Counted from the stretch's first letter, positions 47,274 to 60,366 are shown. The stretch: 64,000 bases of DNA from Posidonia oceanica (GCA_037176725.1 JAZBRS010000054.1:13906001-13970000); one strand, 5' to 3'. A program made the numbers and translations. The notes: generated by a model from the letters alone, not told the origin.

Positions 47274-48339
47274 TACTCCAAAATATATATTGTGTTTTGA
47301 TGATATATGTGATATAATGTTATATGTCTAACATGTTTATTGAGATTGTTATAGCTTGTTTTATAATGATACTCAAAGCATTCAGGAAGACTGAGATATA
47401 GATCGAGGAACAGAAATTCAGTGCTTGTTCAATCTGTGTACAAATGTTGTATTTCTTATTGCATGTAAAAGTCTATAAAGTTGTCTCAGAAATACCATGA
47501 CATAAGATCGTTGTATAGAACTTAGGAATTATAAGAAATCTGTATAATGTGCTTGATTGACCATAAACGGCACTCTGTTTTGGTATTGGGCTCAAAACAG
47601 CAAGTGGGCCGAATAAAGATGGATTAAAGAAAAGGTGGACTGCGCCAAAACGGCGCTCCGGTCCAGAACGGAGCTACGTTCTGGTCGTGTGTTGGATCTG
47701 CTAGGAAAACAAATGGAAGTCCGTTCCATTCCAGAGCTCCGTTTTAACTAGCCGTTTAGGATCTTTAAAGAGGATTTACTAGTCGTTAAAGACTAATTGG
47801 GGTTAAGCTTTTGCTTATAAATAAGACCCATATTAGACCTCCATGGAGCACCATTCTACTACACACATACTTGAGCTAATACACAAGAGAAGAGAGCTAT
47901 TTTCCCATCTTCAAGTGCTTCCCAAGCTTCCTCAAGCTACTACTTCAAATCTGTGCTACAAAGCTTGGCAAAAAGATTGTTGAGTCTGAAATCTTCCATT
48001 ACAAGCAAGGAGTATCTTCTCAGGATTGGAGAAGGGGCAACGGAGTGTTGCAAGGTTTCGTTGAAAGAGCTTTCAACAAACAAGTAAGTAATCTTTTGAG
48101 TTAAAGGTTAAGGAAACCTCAAGGAGTTCTTGAGAGAGTGGACTAGGCCGGGATTTGGCCGAACCACTATAAATTATTGTGTTGTTTATTCAATATCTCT
48201 CATCCCATTTCTGTGTATGCTTTTTCTTTTATAGATCAAATTACGACATATTTGATAAGTTATAAAAATTAGTAAATCATAACCTTTTATACCTGTAATC
48301 TCTATTCACCCCCCTCTAGAGAAGCCATATAATCCAACA
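47274..48339 (+). repeat. Sirevirus 5' LTR
   Basis: It runs from TGTTGGAAAATACTCC to ...ATAATCCAACA, 1,066 bp. The TGTTGG..CCAACA ends and early TTTTGATGATATATG are typical. U3 carries AACGGAGCTCCGTT-like palindromes at 47,651-47,660, 47,667-47,680 and 47,733-47,744. TATAAATA is at 47,816-47,823. Confidence 0.9.
47816..47823 (+). promoter_or_regulatory. TATA box of the Sirevirus LTR
   Basis: TATAAATA in TTTTGCTTATAAATAAGACC, 70-165 bp downstream of the palindrome cluster, an arrangement like that in the other Sirevirus LTR. Confidence 0.75.
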
Positions 48340-48341
48340 AT

Positions 48342-48353
48342 TGGTATCAGAGC
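48342..48353 (+). other. Sirevirus PBS (initiator tRNA-Met)
   Basis: TGGTATCAGAGC, perfect, two bases after the LTR end. Confidence 0.92.
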
Positions 48354-48394
48354 AAGGTTATCTAGACTAAGATTTAAACTCATCTCTAGATAAA

Positions 48395-49989
48395 ATGGCT
48401 TTTAATAATAATAACACCACAGAGAGTCAAAGCATTAACAGGCCACCCTTCTTTGATGGCCTAAATTATAACTATTAGAAAGTTAGAATGGTTATTTACC
48501 TAAAATCAATTAATTTTGAACTTTGGGATGTTGTTATAAATGGCTACACATCATACAACACATCTTATAGAGAATGGAGTGAAGAAGAAAAGAAACTAGC
48601 ACAACTAGATGCTAAGGGACTCAATATTTTATTTTGTGCTGTTAATCAAGAACAATTCAATAGGATATCTAATTGCAAAACTTCACATGAAGCTTGGCAT
48701 AATTTAGAAATCACTCATGAAGGAACCAACCAAGTAAAAGAAACTAAAATAAATATGTTAGTACATAAATATGAATTATTTAAAATGAAACCAAATGAAC
48801 CCATTAGTGAAATGTTCACTAGATTTAATGAAATCACTAATCCTTTACAATCACTAGGAAAAGGATATTCTCAAAGTGACCTAGTAAGAAATATTCTGAG
48901 ATCCTTAACTCAAGAATGGGAAAAGAAAACTACGGCCATTGAGGAAGCAAAAGACTTATCCAACTACTCATTAGAAGAACTTATGGGAAATTTGATTTCC
49001 TATAAAGTCCAAATAAAAGATGAAGAAACTGAAAAAGGATTAAATAAAAAGAATATAGCCTTAAACATAACCACTGATTCTGATGAATCAGAGGAAGAAG
49101 ATGATGAAGACATTGCTCTCCTAACTAGAAAATTTAAAAGATTCATTAAAAATGGAAAATTTAAAAGAAATGGAAAATTTCCTGAAAAGCCAAATAGCAA
49201 AGATGAAACTCCACTTTGCTACAAATGTAACAAACCGGGACATATAAAAAGAGATTGTCCTTTATTAAAAATGAAAACCTTTAAAAAGGATAATAACAAC
49301 TACAAAAAACCCAAGAACAAGGCTCTACAAGCCACACGGGAGGATAGTGATTCTTCTTCTAATGAAGAATCTCCTTCAGAAAATGAAACAGCTCACATGT
49401 GCTTCATGGCACAAGGTGATGACATTGATTCTTCTTCTGAAATAGATACAGAAGAGTTACTAGATGCATTCAATGTTTTATATGAAAAATATAAAAATCT
49501 GAAAATAAAATCTAAAGATATGACTCTCAACAATAATCAATTAAACTCTGTAAATGACACTCTTATAGAAGAAGGAAAGAAATTGGTTTTTGAAAATGAA
49601 GAACTAGATTAAAAAAATGTAGAACTGAATATGAGCTTAGGACAAATGAAATATAAAATAAAAAATCTGGAAAAAGACATTTCATCTCTAAAAAACAAAA
49701 GTAATGACTTACTCAACACAGTAACTAAATTCACAAAGGGAAAACAAAATCTTGATCTTTTACTCTCAAACCAAAGAAAATCACTACATAAGCATGGTAT
49801 AGGATTTTCTCCATTTCAAAACACACCTTATGAAAATGGGTTTATAAGGGAAACTACAAAAGAAAAATATGTATTTGTAGTAAGAAAACAAAACTCCAAC
49901 AAATGGGTTCCAAGAAATAATTATGGCAAATCTTATCAAAAGAAAATTTGGGTTCCTAAGACTTTACTTTCATCTAATGTAGGAAAATG
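48395..49989 (+). pseudogene. Sirevirus gag
   Basis: The ATG at 48,395 (MAFNNNNTTESQ) begins a frame with a TAG at about 48,477, where Trp is expected, and a TAA at 49,610. The capsid-like part has SCKTSHEAW-type features (NCKTSHEAWHNLEITHEGT) and PLQSLGKGYS. A zinc knuckle CYKCNKPGHIKRDC is at about 49,217. An acidic, serine-rich, then coiled-coil lysine/glutamate-rich C-terminal part follows, characteristic of Sirevirus Gag. It would form the particle; two stops prevent full-length product. Confidence 0.88.
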
Positions 49990-52900
49990 ATGAAATCTAA
50001 ATGGATATTGGATAGTGGCTGCTCTCGTCACATGACTGGAGAACATAAACTTCTAAGCACTCTTAAGTCAAAAGACGATGGAAATGTCACGTTCGGGGAT
50101 AATAGCAAAGGCAAGATAGTCAGAATTGGGAACATAGGTAATCTCGAAGATCCTTCTATAGAAAATGTACTTCTTGTAGATGGCCTCAAGCATAATCTTA
50201 TTAGCATTAGTCAACTTTGTGATAAATGATATAAAGTAATATTTGATAAGAAAGTATGTACTATTATGGATGCTAATACTAAGAAAATACTATTTATTAG
50301 AAGTAGAAAAAATAATGTATATAGGATCAAAATCCAATATGAACCTAAAACTTTAATAAACTCTTGCCTTGTAGTTTCAAATGATGAAAATTGGCTTTGA
50401 CATAGGAGACTTGGCCATGCTAGCATGAATCAATTATCTAAGTTATCAAAATGTGATTTTGTAAAAGGCTTGCCCAAATTAAATTTCAAAAAGGATAAAC
50501 TATGTGATGCATGTCAATTTGAAAAATAATTCAAATCTTCTTTCAAATCCAAAGACATTGTTTCTACTTCTAAGCCTTTGGAACTTATTCACATTGATTT
50601 ATTTGGCCCAAGTAGAACTCTAAGTTAGGAGGAAAACGATATGTTTTTGTTTTAGTTGATGACTTTTCTCGGTTTACATGGGTTATATTTATTACAAACA
50701 AAAGCGATGTTTTTAATGAGTTTCAAAAGTTTTGTAAAAAGGTTCAAAATGAAAAAGGATTCAACATCATAAAAATCAGAAGTGATCATGGTGGAGAATT
50801 TGAAAATTATGATTTTGAAAATTTCTGTATTGAAAACAGTTTTGAACACGACTTTTCTTTTCCTAGGACTCTACAACAAAATGGAGTAGTTGAAAGAAAA
50901 AATAGAACACTCCAAGAAATGGCCAGAACCATGCTTTGTGAAAATGATTTGCCTAAGCACTTCTGGGCCGAAGCAGTCAACACTGCATGTTATATTTTGA
51001 ATCGTGTTTTACTTCGTCCTATTTTGAACAAAACTCCTGATGAATTATGGTTTGGAAATACCCCTCGAATTTCTTATTTCAAAGTTTTTGATTGCAAGTG
51101 TTTTATCTTAAACACCAAAGATCACCTTGATAAATTTGATTCTAAATCTGATGAGGCAATCTTTATTGGATACTCTTCAAGAAGCAAGGCATATAGAGTT
51201 TATAACAAAAGAACTCTAATCATAGAAGAATCTTTACACATTAGCTTTGATGAAAATAAAAATTAGACAATACACATAGAAAATGATGATGAACTACAAA
51301 ATACTGAAAACACAACTAAAACAACTAACAACACTACAAAAAATGAAAATCTAACTAAATCTTGGCAATATGCCACTAGTCATCCGAAGGATCTTATCAT
51401 TGGTGAGGTTTCCAAGGGTATCTTAACAAGATCCAAAGTTGATCTTGAATGTGCAACATATGCCTTCATGTCTTCCATAGAGCCCAAAAATATCCAAGAA
51501 GCTTGCAATGATGAATATTGGACTATGGCAATGTATGATGAACTAAATCAATTTACTAGAAACAATGTATGGGAATTAGTTCCCAAACCTGAAAATCAGC
51601 TAATAATAGGAACAAAATGGATTTTTAGAAATAAACTAGATGAATCAGACAATGTCATTAGAAATAAAGCTAGGCTAGTTGCCCAATGCTATAACCAAGA
51701 AGAAGGTATAGATTTTGAAGAAACTTATGCTCCAGTTGCAAGACTAGAGTCTATAAGAATGCTGTTAGCTTTTGCATGTCACAGAGATTTTAAGTTATTC
51801 CAAATGGATGTAAAAAGTGCATTCTTAAATGGAATTATTGAAGAAGAAATATATGTCAAGCAACCTCCAGGGTTTGAAAATGAACAAAGTATAGATCATG
51901 TTTTCAAACTAAATAAAGCCTTATATGGACTTAAGCAAGCTTCTAGAGCTTGGAATGATAGGCTTAAGAAGTTTTTGATAAAGGATGGCTTTACAGTTGG
52001 AATTGTAGACACAACATTGTTCATCAAAAATGTAAACAATGACATTTTGCTTGCCCAAATTTATGTAGATGACATAATCTTTGGATCTACAAACGAAAAA
52101 CTCTGTGAACAATTTTCTGAAAGTATGCAAAAAGAATTTGAAATGAGCATGATGGGAGAACTAACATTCTTTTTAGGATTACAAATAAAACAAACAAAAA
52201 ATGGAATATTTATAAATCAAGAGAAATATACAAATAAACTTGTAAAGAAATTTGGCATGGAAAACTCCAAGGCTGCCAAAACTCCTATGAGCACTTCATG
52301 TAGACTTGATAAGGATGAAAATGGGATAAAAGTAGATCAAAAACTATATAGAAGAATGATAGGATCCCTACTCTATTTAACTGCAAGTAGGCCTGACATT
52401 ATGTTCAGTGTATGTCTGTGTGCCAGATTCCAAGCCTCTCCTATGGAATCGCATTTATCTGCAGTTAAAAGAATTCTCAAATATTTACAAGGATCTAGGG
52501 ATTATGGACTTTATTTTTCAAAAAACTCAAAGCTTGACCTAACCGCATATAGTGACGCAGACTATGCGGGTTGTAAGACTGATAGGAAGAGTACTAGTGG
52601 TACATGTCAGTTTCTAGGACACTCATTAGTTTCTTGGTTTTGCAAAAAGCAAAACAGTGTTGCTTTATCCACCACAGAAGTTGAGTATATAGCAGCTGGA
52701 TGCTGTTGTGCTCAAATTCTTTGGATGCAACAAACACTAAGAGATTACAAACTATTATTTGAAAAAACACCAATATTTTGTGATAACACAAGTGCTATAA
52801 ATTTATCCAAAAATCCAGTTCATCACTCAAGAACAAAATATATTGAAGTAAGACATCATTTTTTAAGAGCCCATATTGCAAAAAATGATATTAAATTGGA

Positions 52901-53015
52901 ATTTATTTCTACTAAGGACCAACTAGCTGATATATTTACTAAACCCTTAGAAGAAACCCAATTTGTAAAAATCAGAAGGGATTTAGGTATTAGCAGAATT
53001 GAAGACACTTTGTAA
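49987..53015 (+). pseudogene. Sirevirus pol: protease, integrase, RT, RNase H
   Basis: Protease: WILDSGCSRHMTGE near 50,000. Integrase: HRRLGHASMNQL ... CDACQ (50,400-50,520), then HIDLFGP, IRSDHGGEF (50,780) and VVERKNRTLQEMA (50,889). A frameshift near 50,625 and stops at 50,227, 50,398, 50,527 and 51,264 interrupt it. RT/RNase H is open from 51,267 to 53,015: RT active site YVDDIIFGS (52,062), RNase H with SDADYAGC, STTEVEYIA and DNTSAINLS. It ends IRRDLGISRIEDTL. After the shift all parts are in one frame. The damage is enough to inactivate integrase but not RT. Confidence 0.92.
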
Positions 53016-53029
53016 ATTGTTTCGGAACT

Positions 53030-53444
53030 CCGGTGGAAAAATGAAGCCCCGAAATTCCCTGATCCAGACCCCTGGATAAAAACGGAGCCCCGAAATTCCC
53101 TGATCCGGACCCCTGACTAAAAACAGAGCCCCGAAATTCCCTGATCCGGACCCCTGACTAAAAACAGAGCCCCGAAATTCCCTGATCCGGACCACCGTCT
53201 AAAAACGGAGTCCCGAAAATCCCTGATCCGGAGCACCGGTGAAAAACGAAACTCCGAAAATCCCTAATCCGGAGCCCCATCTAAAAACAGAGTCCCGAAA
53301 ATCCCTGATCCGAAGCACCGGTGAAAAATGGAACTCCGTTGTTTCCTGCTACGGAACACCGGTACATATCGGAGCTCCGATTCTGACTCAATTGAATTGT
53401 TTTATTCTAAATAACGGAGCCCCGTTAAAAAACGGCGTCCCGTT
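53030..53444. repeat. Tandem array of 55-57-bp units with palindromic cores
   Basis: About six units of the type gagccccgaaattccctgat followed by ccggacccctgactaaaaac lie between pol and the env-position ORF. The last part contains the palindromes ATCGGAGCTCCGAT (53,368-53,381, perfect), AACGGAGCCCCGTT (53,413) and AACGGCGTCCCGTT (53,431), the same core as in this element's LTR. Confidence 0.88.
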
Positions 53445-53630
53445 TTTTCTCGCAAAATGTATCTTAATCTAGTTTTTTTTCCCAACGACTCTTATATTTT
53501 CCCTAAACCTAAACTCGCCTTCACTCATCCAACCCTCTGACGACCTAAAAACCTCTCACGAGAGCATCCGAAACCCTCCACCGACCTCAGATCTCCTCTC
53601 CTCCGCCGTCCCTCCGGCCTCCCTCTCATT

Positions 53631-54371
53631 ATGCCTCCAAAAAAGTTGTCGGCCAGCCGTCCAAAACGGAAACAAGCTCCTACCGACGCTCCATCTTCCT
53701 CTGATGAAGAAACACAGTTTTTCAACTTTGTGGATGATGAAGCCGTCCAGCTCCATCATAGCCGGTGTGCCAATCGCGAGGTGCTCACTGGAAGAAGGGT
53801 ATTCATTCGTGACCTCCCCTCCATCGAACATTTATTTCAGTTTCAAAATCTTGTCCCTTTTCTAGCTTCAATAGGCGATTGAAAATACTATCCTCATCTT
53901 GTTGCCCAATTTTATGCAAATCTATCCTCATCTAAATATGCCTGTGAATCATATCTGTTAGGTATAGACATGCCTTTTGATGATGTTCTATTAGCTCAAG
54001 TTCTTAAAATTCCTACCACCGGTATTGATATTTCATTATCATTTGAAGAACTTGATTGGAACTTTAAAGATGTAAACAAAGCAATTTCCCAAAACAAACG
54101 AAGTACATTTAAACCAAATCGACTAAATCAATTAACCAAACAATCTAGGTTCATTGCTTACATTTTAGCGGCAAATATTGTTCAAAAGAAAGGTCATTCT
54201 GATGAACTTAGTGACCTCTATTGTAAGGGAGTTTATGCCATCTCCAATAAAATTTCGGTTAATTGGGCCATATTGTTAATTCATAACATGACCCACATCA
54301 AAACCAAACTCTTCTATAGTCCCTGCCTAACCTATCTCTTTGAACACTTCGATGTCCCATTATCTAACTAA
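53631..54371 (+). pseudogene. Sirevirus env-position ORF (putative plant transposon protein)
   Basis: It starts MPPKKLSASRPKRKQAP with a basic, then acidic-serine N-terminus (APSSSDEE). The rest, with LLAQVLKIPTTGIDIS, SRFIAYILAANI and NWAILLIHNM, resembles the domain annotated as putative plant transposon protein in ORFs downstream of Sirevirus pol. One TGA at 53,880 (probably from Trp) breaks the frame. It stops at a TAA in the target duplication at the Tekay insertion, and probably continued beyond it. No clear signal peptide or fusion peptide is visible, so an envelope function is not supported by the sequence. Confidence 0.75.
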
Positions 54372-54373
54372 CC

Positions 54374-57090
54374 TGTAACGATCCAAGTCGCTACCTACAA
54401 AACCTACAGCCCAACAAATTTAAAATTTAATTAAATACAACATTTTACAACAAACCACTGGACTAAAACAATATTAATGTCAGGAACCTGCAGTAGACAG
54501 CTACGTGACTCCCTCTATATGCACTAACTCCAAACCAGCTAATCATCTGCACCTGAAAACCAAACAAGCACACGTGAGTGACCTAGAAATTGTCACCCAA
54601 CACACAACTCGCAAAAATCACGTGAGAAACTGACGGAAAACCTCAAATACGGCACAACCTGCAAAATCCCAAAATCTGAGTCCACAAAAAGCAATATAAA
54701 TAATAAAACACCCTTCCCAAAGCCCACAAGCTAAAACTGGGGAAGACAGGCATTTCCAGAAATATAAATCACAAAGCCATGACCCACCGGCCCAAAACAT
54801 CAAAACCACACAAAACCCTCCAACCCCTCAGGCTGGGAAAAACACTCAGCCCACTGGCCAAGACAATGCGGAAATACCATGCAGAACTAAAGCTCAATCA
54901 ATATAATGGCCCACCGGCCCAAAGCTCAAAACCAAAATCACACGCCATAACTAGGTGGGAAAACATCTGGCCTAATACGGCCCAAAACAACAATAAAACA
55001 CAGCCCCACGGGCACAAAAATTACAACTGATCGTATTGCCTGGCGCCAAGCAACCGATTTGGCCTCAAGCAGTAGTCAGGGACTCACCCCTGCAGCTCAC
55101 TGCACTGCCACGGACACCCGCCCTGTGGAGGAGCGTGTCCGTCCCAACATCTCGTCACTAGAGACGCCTCAAAAGCAATCCCTCACTAGGGAAGCTACTC
55201 ACCCCAACTGGGCAAGCTGTCCTCACTCAGGACAAACCACAGGGCACGCCTAATATACGGCGACCTCAACTCAGTACTCCGAACCACTAGAGGCTCCAAC
55301 CCCTAGGCTCAGCCAGCACCAGTGCCCCGAACCACTAGAGGCTCCAACCCCTAGGCTCAGTCGGCACCCAAAAACAAGGCGAGCCCCTGGTGCCCGTAAC
55401 AACTAGGGTATCACGTCCAGCTACGCAGGAGTATCATACCTCCCGAGTCCGCTGCCACGATACCGCTAGGTACGGTCGGCACCCCGACCCCCAAACCTCA
55501 ACCCAGGCGAAGTGTGCGACACACTAGGAACGCCATCACATTCCCGGGTCCAGCCAACACAACTCTCAGGTTTTCGGCCACGAAAAACCTCGACAAAATC
55601 ATTTGCAAAACATTCATATTTTCCTCAAAAATCTCTTTGAAAACATTTATCAAATATCATGGGCTAAAGTACAAGAAGCCCCAAAACCAACCGAGGAAAC
55701 CACATTGGAAAACAAGCCCGGGAGAGCATCCCAGACCAAAATCAGCAGACCGGTACTCCCACCGGTATACCGAAAATCCTTATTTCGGTGGAACCAAATC
55801 CACCGGTCGACCGATCCGCACAGTGATCGGCAAACCGATATTACATCAGTCATACCGAAAATCCCTGTTTCGATGGAACCAAATCCACCGGCCGACCGAT
55901 CGAACCCTGAAAACGGCAGACCGATCAATATCGGTCGACTGAAATCAAGTCCTGGCCTAAATCTGACGGCAAAACGAGACACCGATATCACACTGGTGTA
56001 CCGATTTCCCCAGAAATCGGCAGACCGACCAAAAAGGTCGTGCCGAACCAGGACAGGGCAGCCAACTTGAAAACCCGACTTAAAATCCCAAACGCCCGAA
56101 ACTAACTCGAAAATTAGCGTGCCATACACCGGAATCTCCGGAATAAAACAAGGAATGCAACCATACCCTCGGTATGGCATTTCGACGCACGCAACACGAG
56201 AAAACACTGGAAATCCAATATTCAAGTTAATTTCTATAAAAACCACGAAACCATATCAAATCCACGCCAAACAGGGCACGCAACATATGCAAACGAGCGT
56301 CTTAGCTTGAGCAACACAAATATATTTCAATCGCCTCAATCCGAGGCCCGAAACGTCGGAATTCACTGGGAAACCACATATCAAGCATTTAAGTCATTCG
56401 GGCCATAAATCGGCCAAAAACCACAATAAATCTCTAAAAATTACCAAACCTCAACCATAGCATATAAACATGGCAAGGCACACAATAAAACCATAATCAA
56501 GCCATTTGAGAGCATTCACCCTCATCAAACGGCGGAAAGCCACATACAACTCAAAAACCTACTGAAGCCAATTAAATTCGCCTAAATGCATATAAATCCC
56601 TAAAAATTGCCAAACTCAAATATAACATACAAAACATGGCAAGGGAAGCATGCAAGGCAAATTCTAAATATAAAGACTCCTAGGGCGAGGTGTGTATCTT
56701 GGGACAGAGGGACAACCTCCGTCCACCGGCAATCCACACGCACACCGAGCACGCCGCTCCACCGGGAAGCCAACCGGAGCTCGCTCGCCGCACCACCGGC
56801 TGCCACCGCACGCCAGCCACCACCACAGCTGCCAACCACCAGCGGAGAGGAAGAGGAGGAAGGAGGAGGGGATGGAAGGGGAAGAAGGAGGGGAGGAGGA
56901 GGGAGGGAGAGGAAGGAGAGGAAGATCGGTGGGGAGAGGAGGAGGAAGAGGGAGGAGGAGGATCGGCACGAGGGGGAGGGAGCCGCGCATGAGGGAGGAG
57001 GAGAGACGCCCGTGAGGGGAGGGGGAAGGGAAAGAGAGGGCACGTGAGGGAGGGGTGGGGAGGAAGGAGAGAGAAGGAAGGAGGAAGAGG

Positions 57091-57128
<38 letters not shown>

Positions 57129-57302
57129 AAGGGAGAGAAAGAGAGAGAGAAACACAGGGACCAGGCCACAACCTGCCCCACCAACCACAGATGGGGCCCA
57201 CAACAACTCAAGTGGGGCCCACGAAGCCAATAACCCCCGACCAAAGCCAAGGAATTCATTAAACAAGCATAATTACAAGGAAATGAATTCCCGGGTGTTA
57301 CA
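54374..57302 (-). repeat. Tekay 3' LTR
   Basis: On the minus strand it starts TGTAACACCCGGGAATTC and ends GGATCGTTACA, 2,929 bp. Palindromes include CGGTATACCG (55,763-55,772) and CGGTCGACCG (55,804-55,813). A purine-rich tract with (GA)n is at 56,850-57,150; frames across it on both strands are artefacts. The expected polypurine tract just inside the LTR is not recognisable. Confidence 0.93.
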
Positions 57303-57314
57303 TCATAAATACCT

Positions 57315-59013
57315 AAAAAAGGATTTCGCCTCCGAAATCAATGGTAGGCGAAAAGATGCGGGTATCGAGCAAGGATGCCATCCTCGTGCTCCCAAGTGGC
57401 CTCTTCTGCTCCATGATGCTGCCATCTCACAAGAACCAGTGGAATTACCTTATTCCGCAACAACTATTCTCTGCAATCAACAATCTGGACAGTCTCCTCA
57501 ACAAAGGAGAGATCTTCCTAGAGCACCTCTGGCTGAACAGGGATCACCTGTGAAACATCAGCCAAACACTTCTCAGCATGGAGACGTGGAACACGCTGTG
57601 CACTGCCGACAGCTCTGGTGGTAGGGCCAACCTATAGGCAACTTCACCAACCCTCTGCGTGATCTAGTACAGGCCAATATAGCGGGGACTCAGCTTCCTA
57701 CGCTTGCCAAACCTCTTCACGCCCTTGGTCAGTGAAACATTCAAGAACACAAAGTCTCCCACCAGAAACTCCAACGGTCTCTGCCTCTAGTCAGCATAAC
57801 TCTTCTGCCGACTTTGTGCAGTCAGAAGCCTTCTGCGGATCAAGTCCACCTTGTCCGCATACTGCTGCACAAACTCCGGACGAAGAAGCTGCCGCTCACC
57901 TACCTCGCTCCAGCAAACCGAGGATCTACAGAGCCTACCATACAGAGCCTCATATGGTGCCATCCCGATGCTAGAGTCGTAGCTATTATTGTAAGCAAAC
58001 TCAACCAACAGCAGGTGGTCCTCCCAACTTCCTTGCAAATCCAGGGCACAAGCTCTCAACATATCCACCAGAGTCTGGATAGTCCTCTCTGTCTGACCAT
58101 CCGACTGAGGGTGGAAAGTTGTACTGAAATTAAGTACCGTGCCAAAAGCCTCCTGCAGAGTCCTCCAGAACCTTAAGGTAAACCGCGTGTCTCTATCAGA
58201 CACGATGGATACAGGAACACCATGCAGCCGAACGATCTCCGATACGTACAGTTCTGCCAACCGCCGCAAAAGAAGATTCACTCGGATAGTAAGAAAATAA
58301 GCTGACTTGGTTAGCCGATCAACGATCACCCACACGGTGTCGTTCTTTCTCGGAGAACGCGGCAACCCAGTCACAAAATCCATAAAGATGTGCTCCCATT
58401 TCCATTCCGGTATACTCAAAGGCTGAAGAGTTCCTCCAGGTCTCTGGTGCTCTGCCTTGACTAGCTGGCAGGTCACACACCTTGCCACATAGTCAGCAAC
58501 TTCTCTCTTCATGCCAGGCCACCAAAAATTCTGCTTTAGATCGCGATACATCTTCGTGGATCCTGGGTGGACGGTATACTTGGATCTATGAGCTTCATCC
58601 AGTAATCTCCGCCTGGCCTCCTCGTACTGGGGCACAAACAAGCACTGATCAAACCTCAGCTCCCCAAGTACGCCAAGAGAAAAGTCCGGCGCTTCCCCAG
58701 CGCTCAACTTCTCAACAGTCACCTGAAAGAAAGGGTCTGTCTGCTGACAAGCAACAATGAACTCCACTAGCTTGGGACGAACAGACAAGCTCGCCATATA
58801 AGCACTGCCTGCTCCCCGATGTAGTCTCTTGAGTCCACAGTCAGCCAGATCCTCCAACATGGTCCACTCCTTGACCATCAAGCTAGCCATAACGTGCGTA
58901 CGCCAACTCAGAGCATCGGCGACCACATTGGCCTTCCCAGGGTGGTAGGACAAACTGAAATCATAGTCTTTGAGATACTCCACCCACCTCCGCTGCCGCA
59001 TGTTGTGGTCCTT
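57315..59013 (-). pseudogene. Tekay integrase with chromodomain-like C-terminus
   Basis: The open part 59,001-57,787 holds the zinc region (HPGSTKMYRDL...C..C), then FMDFVTGLPRS, IVSDRDTRF and DGQTERTIQTL as the DDE triad. Downstream the frame continues through TAG at 57,787, 57,664, 57,518 and 57,464, and one small deletion near 57,565. It keeps GDFVFLNVS, RYIGLY and AVHSVFHVSML. The final part ends WQHHGAEEATWEHED and RYPHLF, the pattern of chromovirus chromodomain tails, which in this group target insertion to heterochromatin. The stops sit mainly where Gln is conserved. Confidence 0.9.
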
Positions 59014-59454
59014 CTAAGTAAATATATACTTCAGACTCTTGTGATCCGTGTAGACCTCAAACTGCTCCCCATACAGGTAGTGTTGCCAAAGCTTCAGTGC
59101 AAACACTATGGCAGCCATCTCAAGATCATGGGTAGGGTAGTTCTTCTCGTGGTCTTTCAACTGACGGGAGGCATAAGCCACAACATTGCCACGCTGCATC
59201 AGAACACTACCCAACCCAACACCACTAGCATCACTATACATAGTGAAGCCACCACTTTCAGAAGGCAAGGTCAGAACAGGAGCAGAAGTCAAACAAGCCT
59301 TCAACTCATTGAAACTCACCTCACAACCTTGGTCCCAAATAAACGGAACCCCTTGCTTGGTGAGAGCTGTCAGGGATGAAGCAATGGAAGAGAAATCCCT
59401 GATAAACCTCCTGTAATAACCTGCCAACCCCAGGAAACTTCTAATCTCAGACAC
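59014..59454 (-). pseudogene. Tekay RNase H segment
   Basis: Begins [17 protein letters not shown] and includes the connection domain, then [16 protein letters not shown] (first Asp), [13 protein letters not shown] (Glu) and [11 protein letters not shown] (Asp). It is bounded by TAG stops at 59,467 and 59,014, both in place of expected Gln. All catalytic acids are present. Confidence 0.9.
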
Positions 59455-59466
59455 ACTCCTGGGTCT

Positions 59467-60366
59467 CTACCAATTGCTGACCGCCTCAACCTTGGCAGAA
59501 TCAACTCTAACGTCGTCTCTAGAGATAAGGTGGTCGAGGAACATGACCTCCCTCAACCAAAACTCACACTTGGAGAACTTGGCGTACAGTTGGTGCTGCC
59601 TCAGAACATCCAGCACCGCCCTTAGATTTTGGGCATGAGCTGCCTCATCTGAGGAGTGGACCAAGATGTCGTCTACAAAGACCACCACAAACTGGTCCAA
59701 AAACGGCCTGAAGATCCGGTTCATCAATTCCATGAATGCGGCAGGGGCGTTGGTCAAATCAAAAGGCATAACCACGAACTCAAAGTGACCGTACCACGTC
59801 CGGAAGGCAGTCTTCTGAATGTCTAAATCATGGATCCTCAATTGGTGATATCCTGATCTCAGATCAATCTTCGAGAAGACGGAGGCAGACTGCAACTGAT
59901 CAAACAGGTCTTCCACACGGGGCAAGGGATACCTGTTCTTCGCTATAAGCTGATTCAACATCCGATAATCTATACACAACCGGAGTGAACCATCTTTCTT
60001 ACGGACGAACAAGACAGGCGCTCCCCACGGAGACACACTTGGCCTGATGAATCCCTTGTCCAGCAACTCCTACACCTGGGCCTTGAGCTCCCGCAACTCA
60101 GCTGGCGCCATCCGATAAGGATTCTTCGCAACAGCACCACTGCCCGGAGTCAGCTCAATAAAGGACTCCACTTCCCTGTAAGGTGGCATGCCAGGCAAAT
60201 CATCCGAGAAAACGTCGGGATATTCACACACAACAGATATGTTGTGAACACCCGACTCCGGAGAGGGGGAGGTAACCACACTAGCAAGGTACCCTGCACA
60301 ACCCCGAGCCAAAGACTTGTAAGCCTTCACAACAAAAATCACAAACTTAGGCTCACCCTGGCGCAC
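59467..60366 (-). pseudogene. Tekay reverse transcriptase
   Basis: The leader portion (60,366-60,070) contains EYPDVFSDDLPGMPP and ends with TAG at 60,070. RT follows: [48 protein letters not shown] and active site FVDDILVHS. The usual MPFG is MPFD here, and two other conserved glycines are also Asp ([10 protein letters not shown]), changes that fit G-to-A decay on the coding strand. RT would synthesise cDNA; this copy is likely inactive. Confidence 0.9.

Larger units (their letters stand above)
47274..54373 (+). mobile_element. Sirevirus (Ty1/copia), 3' part cut by the Tekay element
   Basis: It has a 5' LTR, PBS, large gag with coiled-coil C-terminus, pol, and an ORF in the env position. 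These features, plus palindrome clusters, define Sireviruses. The polypurine tracts and 3' LTR must lie beyond the Tekay insertion. RT-RNase H is uninterrupted for 515 codons, while gag and integrase carry a few stops and one frameshift, so decay is moderate. Confidence 0.9.

Noticed and set aside
53631..54371. Envelope glycoprotein
   Set aside because: The position fits an env ORF, but no signal peptide, fusion peptide or membrane anchor is visible; similarity is to the putative plant transposon protein domain.
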